The notes under the pieces: model-generated | What the model saw: only the letters and a program-made list of their open reading frames with translations | Database searches by the model: none | Told to the model about the DNA's origin: nothing | Made by a program: the position numbers and the translations under genes | NCBI GenBank assembly: GCA_963921195.1 | Contig: OY992536.1 | Location: 321,797,038 to 321,861,037, forward strand | Direction of reading: 5' to 3' | From: Pegoplata infirma | Taxonomy: Eukaryota; Arthropoda; Insecta; Diptera; Anthomyiidae | Length of the DNA stretch: 64,000 nt | In this document: in pieces, positions 1 to 10,018 of the stretch | How the letters are laid out: each line of letters starts with the position of its first letter | Numbering within the stretch: the stretch's first letter is position 1

Positions 1-625
1 CCTCCAACCACAGTATGGAGGTGTACTTACTTTGTCATTCCGTTTGTAACGCATAGAAATATCGGTCGGGGACCCCATAACGTATATATATTATTGATCT
101 ATGATCGATTATAAGTCATTCTATGAATGTCCGTCCGTCTGTATAAAGCACGATTCAGTCCAAAATAAAAGAGCTAGACTCCTGCAAATTGGCACGTGTG
201 TCATAGTCATAGGCCGGTTAAGTTCGGAAATGGGTAAAATCGGATGAGGGGCAAAAAAGTTCCCCCTTAAATATCTAAAAAAAAACCTCTATAAAAACTC
301 CATTTTTTACAGCTTTTTTGCATTTTTGTTAAACAAATGAAACCTTTTTATGTCAGAAGGAGTTAAAAGTCATACAGTTAGACCCCGTGGGGGGGCTACA
401 AAATATTGTTTTTTTGCTCCGCCCCCTTTTGTGGGCGTGGATTAAAAAAAACATAAAAACTATGAGAAAATGGTATAAATAAAGTTCAAAAAGCATAATA
501 AATAATTTAGTAAACATTTATCGCGTTGGGGAAGGTATCCCCCAGCACCCTCACAGAGCCCCTCCCCAAAAACACCTCTGAAATTTTTTTATATGTACTT
601 TAACATGTTGGAGGGTATTAAAGAT
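1..625 (+). repeat. DINE-1/INE-1-like Helitron-type repeat, family 1, cut by window start
   Basis: Begins inside the CCTCCAACCACAGTATGG end and continues with TTTGTCATTCCGTTTGTAAC, a GTATATATAT block, GTCCGTCCGTCTG and AGTCCAAAATAAAAGAGCT. This order resembles the Drosophila INE-1/DINE-1 non-autonomous Helitron-like repeats. The same order recurs at 10019 and 52026 and, on the minus strand, near 8130-9780 and 48896-49480. No coding capacity is visible. The right limit is approximate, set at a GGAGGGTATT motif. Confidence 0.7.
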
Positions 626-729
626 TCGGCACAGCATAATAGTAAAAATTTTTTTCTTCCAATTAAATTTTTTTGGATGTAAAAAAAAATTTAAAAAAAA
701 CTGAAAATTTTTAATATAAATTAAAAAAA

Positions 730-1543
730 AACAAGTAGAAAAGTTAAATTCGACTTGGCCGAATCTATGAGTACGCTCCACAATGCCCTTTTTAAGTGAT
801 AGTAAATTTTCTAAAGTTGATAAAATAACACTTTTGATTAGAAAAATTTTGTTTTGTGTAAAAAACTTTTTTTTTTTTTAAAAATTCTAAATTTTATTTT
901 GAGTGTAAAATTTTTTTGAGTGAATTTTTTTTAGTGTAAAAATATTCAGTACAAAATTATTTTTACAGCGTTAAATATTTTTGTGACTTACCAATGTTTT
1001 CAAAACATGTTTAACGGGTTTTCAACACGTGAATTCAAGGTGAAACTAATCTGAAATTCACGGTTTTGCTAATAACTTTTGAACCACTAGACCGATCTGG
1101 CTGAAATTCAATACGAACCAAGCCATAGGAACGAAAAATATATATATTCTAAGCTTCAGCATCATTAGAATTATGTTTCGAAAGTTAACGTGTTTTTTAT
1201 CTCGTAAGTTCACGAAAAACCCTTGGCGAAATTCAGTATTTTGCTCATGGTTTTTGAACCACTGGACCGATTTTTCTGGATTGCACTACCAACCTGACCA
1301 GATAAATGACCAACATTTACGCCAAACTTCAAGAGCCTCCGTAAAGTCTTTCAAAAGTAAGCGTGTTTTCAACAGACAGACAGACGGACGGACAGACAAA
1401 CGGATGGACATCGCTAGATCGTCTTAAAATCGATCGAGGATCATGAATATATTTACTTTATGGGGTCTTAGACCAATATTTCGAGGTGTTACAAACGGAA
1501 TGACAAATTTACACCCTCTATCACTAGAGTAGAGGGTATAAAA
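730..1543 (+). repeat. DINE-1-like repeat, family 1, with terminal hairpin
   Basis: Starts near AACAAGTAGAAAAGTTAAATT and ends GAGGGTATAAAAA. The last 350 bp (GACAGACGGACGGACAG, TTTATGGGGTCTTAGACC, GTTACAAACGGAATGACA) are the reverse complement of the opening of the 1-625 copy, so the two copies together look like a large inverted repeat. A short subterminal hairpin (ACCCTCTA/TAGAGGGT, 1510-1535) precedes the 3' end, as in Helitron-like elements. Short open frames inside are not coding. Confidence 0.7.
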
Positions 1544-1742
1544 AAATAGTTAACAAATTTACAAGATTAACAATATTTTAACAACAAATATAGTTGTTTT
1601 TCTACGACACACACAAAATTACTGTAATGTAGTAACAGTCATTAAATGTAGTTGTATTTGTTAACAATTTATTGAATAAATGGGAAAATTAACTAAACAA
1701 AACAATTTATTATTTTTTCTAATTTTAACTTAAAAATAAAAA

Positions 1743-2373
1743 AACAAGTAAGAAAATTATAGTCGGTCCCGACCATATAATACCCCACACCAGAGTTTAC
1801 CCTAAAATGGGTCGCAAGTTCAAACATGGATCTATATTTTGTCAAATCTTTGATAAGTGTAAAAAACACTCACAAATCAAATTTGAGTGAAATATGCTTC
1901 TTTTTGTTAACAATAAAGCGCTTTAACTGAATATCGGGCGAAATTTTCACATGGGGCGGGCCTAAGACCAAAAATGGTATGATGATAATCAGATTTGATA
2001 AGGTTATTAAAGTACGCGTTTAACATACACAAACAGAATTTCAATTAAATACTTTCTATTTTCATGAAATATGAGAGATTTATGTGAAAATCGGGAAGGT
2101 GGTTTATATGGAGGCTACAAGAAGAACTTTTCCGATTTCTTTAAAATTCGGAACGGTGATTTTCGGAACATGATTACTTGCCAAATTCAATAGGCTTCGT
2201 CCTTGGGCCAAAAGAGGTTTAAGTTTCAAATTTCAAGTTAATTGATTAAATATTGCGACCTGTATCGTGAAAGTGTTTCTAAGTCGATCGGTATTCTTAA
2301 ACGTGGGACTAGGACCAAACATCAGCACAAACTCATTATACCCTGTACCACAGTGTGGTGTAGGGTATAAATA
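1743..2373 (+). repeat. DINE-1-like repeat, family 2 (TTATAGTCGG type)
   Basis: Opens with AACAAGTAAGAAAATTATAGT and GACCATATAATACCCCACACC, and closes with ACCCTGTACCACA/TGTGGTGTAGGGT, a near-perfect 3' hairpin at 2339-2367 followed by ATAAA. A longer copy lies at 43537-44325. The overlapping frames called on both strands here are not genes. Confidence 0.7.
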
Positions 2374-3778
2374 TTCCAATTCAGTAAATACACATTTGAC
2401 GATCAGATTGGGTCCACCCCCATTGAGTTCGAACTCATTGTTAAGGCCCAATTTGGTTCATAGATTTTGATAAAATGTTTTTGTTCGTTTCTTTCTATAT
2501 TGCTTAGTATTTTGAGATGCGGGAGTTTAGTTACACATTAAGGTTTTGAGAAACTTAAAAATTGGATAGCTCAAAAACTTTTATTTGAAAGTCGTTTTCA
2601 ATCGTGAGATACAAAAATGTTGTTTGGCCTTTCGTCATGTCGGCAGTGTTTACCGAGATATTCTGATTTTAAGGTGTTTAAATGAATTAAAACTTTAAAT
2701 CTCTGACACGTGTGTGAGATTTAGTTATTGATTATAGTGTGTTAAATAATAATAAAGGCCAATATTGCGTACATAAAATGTTTAAGGTAAAATCAATAAT
2801 ATCAAACATAAGATGATGATAATGATGACTATGATGATGATGATTTTGTTTTTCAAGTAACGCATTCCCATCCATTCATCTACTAGCCCAATGTCTAGAA
2901 ATTTTATATCTATTAATTGTTTTAACTTTTAAATTGGATTTTTAGGTGTATTTTGTTTTTTTTTTTGACTACTTGGGGAAAACCAGTTCTTCTTTTAATT
3001 TTAGCACATAAGTCAACTAAAACAATAAAAACAGGTTGAGATAAAAATTTAATTTCTTTTGAAATTAGTTATGGTTTTTTATGATTATTTTTTGATGGTA
3101 TTCAAAAATCAAGAAAAAAAATAAATAAAAGATAACAAACAAATTCATCAAGTACAATTAAATTTATTAAATAATTCAAACAATTTTAAATTTTTGTCAA
3201 CAATTTATTTTTTAATTACATTCATCTAAAACAACAATACTGCAGGATATTATAACATTATTTAATTAAAAAAGAAACAAATTTAGATGCATATAAAAAA
3301 AATTTAGATATTAAGAATATATGTACGTGTTTGCATCACGTACAGACGTTACTTTTTTTTCGTTCAAAAAGTTTAGATGATAAATAACGCTGTGCAACAC
3401 GTTTTTGTATCCTGAATGGGTTTTAACTTTGGACCCCATTGGGCCTCTAACGAGCGAAACGGACAAAATTTTTTTTGCAAAAACTATGACGATCCTTAAG
3501 GGACATTGTTTGATCCCATCGAGTCTTCACCCAATCGTGTCCTCAAATGTGTACGAACTAATTAAAAAAATAATATTTTCCCATTTTTTAGTTCAAATTG
3601 GCATAATATTAAATAATTTTTTATTTCCTATAAACTTAAAAGATGGAAAACGTGGCAATGGAGCTAAATCAATATCAATTTTCCTTGAATTTAGTTCAAG
3701 GAATAAAAATCGATTTGATTTTGATCTGATAATATATGATTGCACCTGATTGGATATAATATTATCTGACCAAATACC
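2374..3778. other. AT-rich stretch without recognisable gene
   Basis: No convincing coding region, TIR pair or RNA gene is visible. It contains a short GATGAT trinucleotide run and T and A homopolymer tracts. One 114-codon open frame (3405-3749) has no recognisable domain. Confidence 0.5.
2811..2846. repeat. (GAT)n microsatellite, imperfect
   Basis: Interrupted GATGATGATAATGATG repeats, directly visible. Confidence 0.85.
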
Positions 3779-4481
3779 TTAGCCTGTCCCGAAAATGGCC
3801 TCTTTTTGGAGTTTCACTTGATAATAGCAAAAAATGATGCGCATTACAGAACTGATTATGGGAAAAATATTAAAAAAAAATTTGGAGTCGGTCTTTGCCT
3901 CCCTACAACCGGTTACAGTTAGATACCGTAGTGTATTTTGTCAAAAATAAATATTTTTTGTTTTGTCCGCTATTGGTCTCAAAATTCGCGGAATGTTTAG
4001 TACATTTAGGGAAAAATATTTAAAAAGTTTTCATGGAATAATTTTGGTCCACCAGAGCATTTAAAAAAAATTAAAGTTTTTGTAAATTTTGAACTTTACA
4101 TTTTCATATTGACGCGGATGTTACTTAATCAAGTTCAGAATGGTATATAAATCGTCCATGTTCTTTAAGTACCAGTTTAAGCCACTTAAAAAAAAGGTCG
4201 AACAAAGAGTCGAAAAAATTTTTTTTTTTTACTAGTTTTTACATCAAAAATTGAATAAGAGGATTCAATTTTATCATGCAAATATTTTTTCGTTAATGTA
4301 CACAGAAAAAAATATCGTAAAATCAAAAGTAACCAAACAAATTGTTAACAACTAAATACTAGTTCAACAACGTTTTTAATTGTATCAACAATGTATATTG
4401 TTAATGTGACAAAAATTCATTTTTATTTTATTAATAACACAGACACTTTATAAACTCATTTAATCAAGCAAAGATTTATGT

Positions 4482-4573
4482 GAGGATAGCACGGTGGTAG
4501 TGTGCCAGACTCCAATCATGAAGGTTGTGGGTTCGCTGCCAGTTGGCGGAACACTTTTTTTTTTTTTTTTTTT
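4482..4573 (+). ncRNA. tRNA-like pol III unit 1
   Basis: A-box-like TAGCACGGTGG (4487-4497) lies about 33 bases before B-box-like GGTTCGCTGCC (4530-4540), which is followed by a long T run that would act as a pol III terminator. GCAC/GTGT can form a D-stem. The B box has one deviation (C for the conserved A). It does not close a canonical cloverleaf, so it is tRNA-derived and SINE-like rather than a tRNA gene. Confidence 0.5.
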
Positions 4574-4750
4574 TAATTTGTGATTATTTTTTTGTTATTC
4601 TATTTAAAATTTTTTAAACATGTGTAAGGCCACATTATTATTTGTTTTTAAATATAATGGCACATTTTGTATTATTGTAAAAACAGAAAAGAGTACACAT
4701 TGATTCTACAGACACTTTATGTACACATTTAGGCAACTATAAATATATAT

Positions 4751-4835
4751 GAGGAATAGCACGGTGGTAGTGTGCTAGACTTGTAGCACGAAAGTTACGG
4801 GTTCGATGCCAGGTGCCGGCGGATGATTTTTTTTT
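4751..4835 (+). ncRNA. tRNA-like pol III unit 2
   Basis: A-box-like TAGCACGGTGG (4757-4767), a consensus B box GGTTCGATGCC (4800-4810) and a nine-base T run (4827-4835). Same design as units 1 and 3; the anticodon-arm region differs between units. Confidence 0.55.
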
Positions 4836-4934
4836 AGATATATTTTTTTTTTTTCTTATTTTAAATTTTTTTATCATTCTTTTTATAGTTTTTTTTTTTT
4901 TTAATATGCTGTTTAGTCAAGTACAAATATATAT

Positions 4935-5018
4935 GGGGATAGCACGGTGGTAGTGTACCTGACGCGTGGCATTAACGTTGCGGGTTCGATGCCAGTTGTC
5001 GGTGGATGATTTTTTTTT
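4935..5018 (+). ncRNA. tRNA-like pol III unit 3
   Basis: GGGGATAGCACGGTGGTAG start with A box at 4940-4950, a consensus B box GGTTCGATGCC (4983-4993) and a T run at 5010-5018. The D-stem GCAC/GTGT pairs with one G-T. It is the best-preserved of the three for internal promoter elements. Transcription is inferred, not shown. Confidence 0.55.
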
Positions 5019-5304
5019 TATATTTATTTTTTTTTGTTTATTTATTTCTATTTTTAGATTATTCTATTTTTAGATTTATTTTTTTAAAAAAGTTACAAAA
5101 GTCATTGTTGTATTGACAATATCCAATGTAGGCTCACTTTCAATTAAATGTTTAATTGTATTAACAATAAAATTAATTGAATTGACAACTTTTTTTTTCT
5201 GTGTACTCTAAATTCTGCAAATTTTGACAGCAATTTCGGCAAAAACGAAAAATATTTTTTTTTTACAAAATGCACTCCGGTTGTGAACTTCAACCGGTTG
5301 TAGG

Positions 5305-6046
5305 CAGAGCTTCAAAGGGTTTCATTTCTTAATTCGATTTGGCATTCTGAATGAAAATTTAGTGATTGCATTCCCCAATCACATTTTAGCGAATTGAATG
5401 AATTCACTTTAGACTTATTCGATTTATAAATATCGAATGCTTTCGATTTATTTTTCATTCGACTTTCAAAAATGGAATGCATTCGATTTTTTTTTCATTC
5501 GACTTTTAAAAATCGAATGCAATCGATTTTCTTTTCATTGAATTTGAAAAATCGTATGGCTTATCCATTCATTGCATAAAAAACTTAAAAAAACTATCCA
5601 AGATAGAGCAAAACGGTGCCAGTTTTATGTCCATAGTATCGCCAACACTCTTCACACTTTTTGTCGTGTAGGCAGTTAAAATGTGCATTTTTTAAATTTT
5701 CGGGAACACTAATTTTTTTGGATTCAAAATTAGAGCCCATTAGGGTCATCGTATGCAAAAACAGTCGGCGATACTATGGACCAAAATTTGGCTCCGTTTT
5801 GGTCTATCTATTTAAAAAATAGACTGAATGATAATAGACGGAATGATAAGAAATCGAATGCATTCGATTTTTCTAAATCGAATGAACAAGAAATCGAATG
5901 CATTAATTTTTTTCCATTCAATCGAATGAATTCCAATGACTGTATTCAATGTTGATTTATGAAATCGAATGCATTCACTGACTATGAAAATTGAATGGAT
6001 TTTTTTGAAAATTCATTCGAAAAGGATTTCATTCTTCGAAGCTCTG
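5305..6046. mobile_element. hAT-like MITE, CAGAGCTTC TIR, 8-bp target duplication
   Basis: Ends CAGAGCTTC and GAAGCTCTG are flanked by the perfect 8-bp duplication GTTGTAGG (5297-5304 and 6047-6054). The interior is built of repeated TCGAATGCATTCGA-type palindromes. A degenerate relative lies at 22132-22522. The 8-bp duplication and CAG start fit the hAT superfamily. Non-coding. Confidence 0.85.
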
Positions 6047-6139
6047 GTTGTAGGGATGCCAAGACAGCCTCAAATTTTTTTGATTATTTTTCGTCGTTTT
6101 TTGCTATTACCTTAAATTTTATTTTTCGGGACAGGCTAA

Positions 6140-6795
6140 TGTACCTATTGGATCTATCTTTTGTTAGATCTTTATTTAGTGTAGAAAACACACACAGGTC
6201 AAATTTTATTGGAATTTGTTTATTTTTTTCTTGCCAATAGACCGATTTAACTAAATATCGGTCCAAGTTTTTATATGGGGAAATAAGTCCAAAAATGGTC
6301 CAATTATATTCCAATTTGATTAGGTTACTAAAGTACATGTTTAACACCTAAAAATAAAATTTTTATCAAATATTTTAATTTTTATAAATTTTGAGGAAAT
6401 TATGTGAATATCGGGAGGGTGGTTTGTATGGGGACTACCAGAAGGACTGAACCGATTCATTTGAAATTGGGTTGGTGCAAATAAAATGTTATTACTTGTT
6501 AAATTTCAAAACGATATCTACTTTAACACGGTTATTAGAGGCATTTAAGCGAAATTCAAAGGGGGTGTTTGTATGGGGGCTAGGTCTTAACATGGACCGA
6601 TTTTTTCCAATTTCAATAGGCTTTGTCCTTGGGCAAAGAAAACTTAAGAAGCTTAAGTTTTAAATTTCAAGTCAATTGATTGAAAACTGCGACCTGTATC
6701 GTACTTAAACCGATAGATGGACAGACGGACGGACATCGCTAAATCGACTCAAAAAGTAATTCTGAGTCGATCGTTATATGTGATTTTTTTTTTTT
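6140..6795 (+). repeat. DINE-like family 2 fragment, 5' truncated
   Basis: From GTACCTATTGGATC the sequence matches the interior and 3' part of the copy at 43537-44325 (TTTAGTGTAGAAAACACAC, GGTGGTTTGTATGGGG, CCGATAGATGGACAGACGG). It lacks the 5' two hundred bases or so and the terminal hairpin, ending near GATCGTTATATGTGA. Confidence 0.75.
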
Positions 6796-6800
6796 TTTGT

Positions 6801-6923
6801 TGCAGTGCTTTCAGCTGTAAATTTCTGCTTGGGTACTTTTATAAATCCATCAAGTTTGACTTAAACAAATTCGATCAAATCTGGAACTGGCCAAAAATGG
6901 GTTAACCAGCTGTTGAAAGCAGT
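6801..6923. repeat. Short inverted-repeat element (GCAGTGCTTTCAGCTG)
   Basis: GCAGTGCTTTCAGCTG is matched in inverse by CAGCTGTTGAAAGCAGT, about 120 bp apart. It could be a small MITE; flanks give no clear duplication. Confidence 0.45.
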
Positions 6924-7589
6924 CAGTGTTCAAAGTGCAGTTGTTATTATTGTTTTTACTACTTTTTATTATTCATTATATAGTCATTATTTATAAAATT
7001 TATTTTTGATATTTTTTTGCGTATGTTCTTCTTCATTTAATAAAACATGATTTGCCATATAAAAACGTTTCACTGACCAATATAAACGACATTGAACTTA
7101 AACTTCATAGAAAAAAAATCCATAAAATAAGACAACTTTTTTTTACAAATGATTTCTTACCAAAAAGAAAAAAACATGTTATGACCAAATTTGGCCTAAT
7201 AACACCCACTTTAATAAAGAAAAAAAAAAAAATAACAACAATATATAAAATACAGAGCACCTTAATGTTTAGCATCTTCATCTTCCTAATAAAAACCGTT
7301 TGTTTTCGTTTTTTATACTTTGTTCCTATTTCCGAAAATAATAAAAAATTATGCAATGCAATCATTAAAAGATTTATTTTTTTTTTGTTATAAATAGATT
7401 AGTTTTTATTGCTTTAAAATTGTTTTTTTTTTTTTTTTTTTGCTGGAGATCATGATTTTGGCTCTCTAGCTTTTAATTTCTTCATTGAAAATGTAAAAAA
7501 AAACATTATTGTACAAAAACTTTTTTTTTAAAATAAAATGAAAAACACCTTAAAGTGTTAAATTCGGCTGTACCTACAACTACCAACAA
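6924..7589. other. AT-rich stretch, nothing recognised
   Basis: Long A and T tracts, including a T run at about 7424-7441. The opposing open frames near 7052-7393 are low complexity (Lys/Ile/Phe) and not credible genes. Confidence 0.5.
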
Positions 7590-7597
7590 CTAGTTAA

Positions 7598-8091
7598 TAG
7601 TGTCCGACCGAATATTCGGCTTCGGCCAAAAAAGCACTATTCGGCCACTATTCGGCTTCGGCCACAATTTTGGCCGAATAGGCCGAATACCGAATAATTG
7701 TATAATATTTGTACTCACGTGTTAAAAAACATACTAAACTAAATTTGAATCACATTAGTAAGCCATAAAAACATTTTACTAACAATAAGTGTTTTTGCAA
7801 CTAAAAACATTTTTTACATCCAAAAAAATTTTTCCGTCGAAAAAAATTTACACTCTAAAATATATTTTTTTACAAAAATGTCCAAAAAAATGTTTGCTTA
7901 AAATAAAATCATTCTAGACAACATTCTCATGCATTTGAGTAGCCCGCCGAGTCGACATTTATTTTTTTCTTGTTTTTACTACATAAATATTTTTTTTTAA
8001 ATATTCGGCTTCGGCTTCGGTTTGGCCGAATAGTAAAAATTTGGCCGAATATTCGGCTTCGGCCAAAAAAGGTGTATTCGGTCGGACACTA
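7598..8091. mobile_element. hAT-like MITE with TTCGGCCGAA satellite ends
   Basis: TAGTGTCCGACCGAATA and its inverse TATTCGGTCGGACACTA form the ends, flanked by the exact 8-bp duplication CTAGTTAA (7590-7597 and 8092-8099). Both subterminal regions are short satellites of ATTCGGCTTCGGCC and GGCCGAATA. The unique middle is AT-rich and non-coding. TAG-type ends with an 8-bp duplication fit hAT. Confidence 0.88.
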
Positions 8092-8625
8092 CTAGTTAAT
8101 ACAATCTGATCATTATTTTAAATAACTTTTCATGTAAACGCCCACAAAAGGGGGCGGACCAAAAATAAAAAATAATCTCCTGCACTCAAAATAATAACTC
8201 TGTTAAATTACAGAAAAACTCTGCTAATTTAACAGAGTACACCATACTTTTCCAGATAGCAACATTTCTTGGTAATTTCACTATAAAACTCTGCAAAATG
8301 ATTTTGACAAAAAAAACTGTTAATTTACAGAGTTTCTAGTAAATTACTGGTAAAATAAAACACCATTTTTAGCAAAGAAAAACTCTGTAAATTTACATAT
8401 ATTTGTAAAATGCATTTTATGCAACCAAAATTTTACAGAAAAAAACTCTGTAAATTTACATAGTTTAGTAAAAAACATGTTATTTTGTAAAATTTTTAAA
8501 GATTTTAGAAAAGATTTTTTTTGTTACTTTTTTAACATTTTCTCAAAAAAAAAATACAGATAAAATTTTGGTATTTTTACAGAAAACTCTGTTTTTAACT
8601 ATGAAATTAAGATTACATAGAAATA

Positions 8626-9358
8626 CCCAGCAAAACTTTGGTAATGGGTAGTGATTATATAACACATTACCAGGTAATGTATATACCTTATTTGTAGCAT
8701 TATTTTAGGATGTCTTACCAAACATTTGTTCCACAAAGTATTATTTTCAAGTGAAAAATAATGCATTACTAATAATTTGCTACGTAATGCATGATTATTG
8801 GATAAAATGTATTTCATATTTATTATTTCTAAACATTAAATCATGGATGACTTATATTTGGTTACATTATGTATTATTTGAAAGTTTGAAATAATGCATT
8901 ATTTATAATTGAATGCATAATGCATTACAATAACATTAAAAATAATTATTTTATAAAAAAATGCATAAGTTAAAACTAGAGATGGGCTCACGACAGGAAA
9001 TTTCTAACGACACAAACTCATGAGCATATTTTATCTACTTACACTCACTTACAATCACGTGAGTAAATTTAATACAAAATTACTTTTTCACTACTCGTAA
9101 CACCTTATATATTATCTTCTGGTATGCTATATTATTTCATTTCTCGTAACCTATAAAATATCATATATTTTACACATTACTCGTATTCTTCGTTATAAAT
9201 TTATGACTTATTTTATACCTTACTGGTATTCTATGTGATAATGTGGATGCATTACTTTGAGTCTCATCGCCTGTTAAAATCATCAATGCTGCAATGTATA
9301 AAATAAGAGATCCTATACCATATTTTATACCTTATTTGGTAATCTAAGTTTTGCTGGG
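8626..9358. mobile_element. CCCAGCAAAA TIR element, TA target duplication
   Basis: CCCAGCAAAACTTTGGTAAT and its inverse ATTTGGTAAT...TTTTGCTGGG bound the element, with TA on each side (8624-8625, 9359-9360). A 480-bp relative is at 38049-38528. The interior is repeated TAATGCATTA modules; a hAT-like end fragment is present at 8977. Confidence 0.8.
8977..9070 (+). mobile_element. Fragment of TAGAGATGGGC hAT-like element
   Basis: TAGAGATGGGCTCACGACAGG followed by ACACTCACTTACAATCACGTG matches one end of the intact element at 18452-18985. The other end is not found nearby. Confidence 0.5.
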
Positions 9359-9780
9359 TAAGTAAAAATACAGATAAAACTTAGTTTTTTGGTTATAAAA
9401 ATTACAGAGTATTTCTTTTAAATCTGTATTTTAGCAGAAATCTCTGTTAATTATCTGTAAAATTAAGATTACAAAGTTAAAAGTAATATTACAGAAGAAA
9501 CTTTGTTTTTTTGTCACAACAAAATACAAAGTTTTTTCTTTAAATCTGTATTTTGACAGTCATTTTACAGAGTATTTAGCAGAGTTATTATTTTGAGTGT
9601 GTCATTGAACAAAAGTACAAACAAAAAACTTAAAAATTAAACTTTTTAAAGGTTGGTTTGGTCCTTCAAAGGAGATTTTTTTCGGCCTGGTTCAATTTTG
9701 CCCATTTCCGAACCTAACCAGCCTATGACCACAAGACATACTTTAGGACATAATGTCTTAGAATATATCACTGACTTATT

Positions 9781-10018
9781 ATATATGGAGCATTCCATGT
9801 CAAATCGGACACTTTTAAAATATTATTTTTTTAGATTTTCCCAATTTCCCAATTTGTATAGTTTTTAGTAACCTTCGGAACCTCCTTCGTGGTAAATTTT
9901 CTGATTTTTTTGATGACTCCTTCAAAAGATATCGAATTTTTAAAAATTGGTAGTTTCTTCCTTTACTCAAACTTCTTTTACTCATAACTTCTTCAATAAT
10001 GGTAAAAAATCCATTTTT
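9781..10018 (+). mobile_element. Foldback family B (GGCATTCCATGTCAAATCGG), left fragment
   Basis: TATGGAGCATTCCATGTC and ATCGGACACTTTT match the left arm of the complete foldback at 25011-26466. The same host copy resumes at about 10785-10816, 13886-13971 and 15273-15330, separated by later insertions and some deletion. Confidence 0.75.

Larger units (their letters stand above)
4301..5203. mobile_element. CACAGAAAAA TIR element (TA target duplication) carrying tRNA-like units
   Basis: Bounded by CACAGAAAAAAA and TTTTTTTTTCTGTG, with TA on each side (4299-4300 and 5204-5205). Related ends occur at 10118-10364, 50590-51752 and 62402-62763; the 10118 copy has an empty-site proof of TA duplication. 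The TIRs and TA target fit a Tc1/mariner-like MITE. Its interior is unusual in holding three tandem tRNA-like units separated by T runs. Confidence 0.8.
3779..6139. mobile_element. Foldback element with TTAGCCTGTCCCG termini, interrupted
   Basis: The left end TTAGCCTGTCCCGAAAA is matched in inverse by TTTTTCGGGACAGGCTAA at the right end. The subterminal arms also pair: ATAGCAAAAAATGATGCG against the inverse of CGTCGTTTTTTGCTAT, and both arms reach a CCTACAACC motif. The element is interrupted by a TA-flanked MITE (4301-5203) and a hAT-like element (5305-6046). No open frame of note. The host target duplication is not clear. Confidence 0.75.
8183..9599. mobile_element. CACTCAAAATAAT TIR element, interrupted
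   Basis: Ends CACTCAAAATAATAACTCTG and CAGAGTTATTATTTTGAGTG. The interior is packed with TCTGTAAATTTACAGAG-type palindromic modules. TG flanks both ends (8181-8182 and 9600-9601), where the sibling at 24281 has TA. A CCCAGCAAAA element (8626-9358) sits inside. No transposase frame. Confidence 0.82.
8130..9780 (-). repeat. DINE-like family 1 copy, interrupted
   Basis: ACGCCCACAAAAGGGGGCGG (8138-8157) and, after the 8183-9599 insertion, TCATTGAACAAAAGTAC through CCAATTTTGCCCATTTCC-type sequence (9601-9780) are the reverse complement of family 1 (compare 380-440 and 48896-49160). No coding content. Confidence 0.65.

Noticed and set aside
2233..2470. Opposing open frames over the 3' end of a DINE-like copy
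   Set aside because: They lie in a non-coding Helitron-like repeat with a hairpin; other copies of the repeat do not conserve the frame.
3405..3749. 114-codon open frame
   Set aside because: No recognisable domain, AT-driven composition, no start context or neighbouring gene structure.
4482..5018. Three functional tRNA genes
   Set aside because: A and B boxes are present, but acceptor and T stems do not form a full cloverleaf; kept as tRNA-like pol III units instead.
7052..7393. 113-codon frame and an opposing 86-codon frame
   Set aside because: Lys/Ile/Phe-rich low-complexity translation from A and T tracts; overlapping frames on both strands are typical of non-coding AT-rich DNA.
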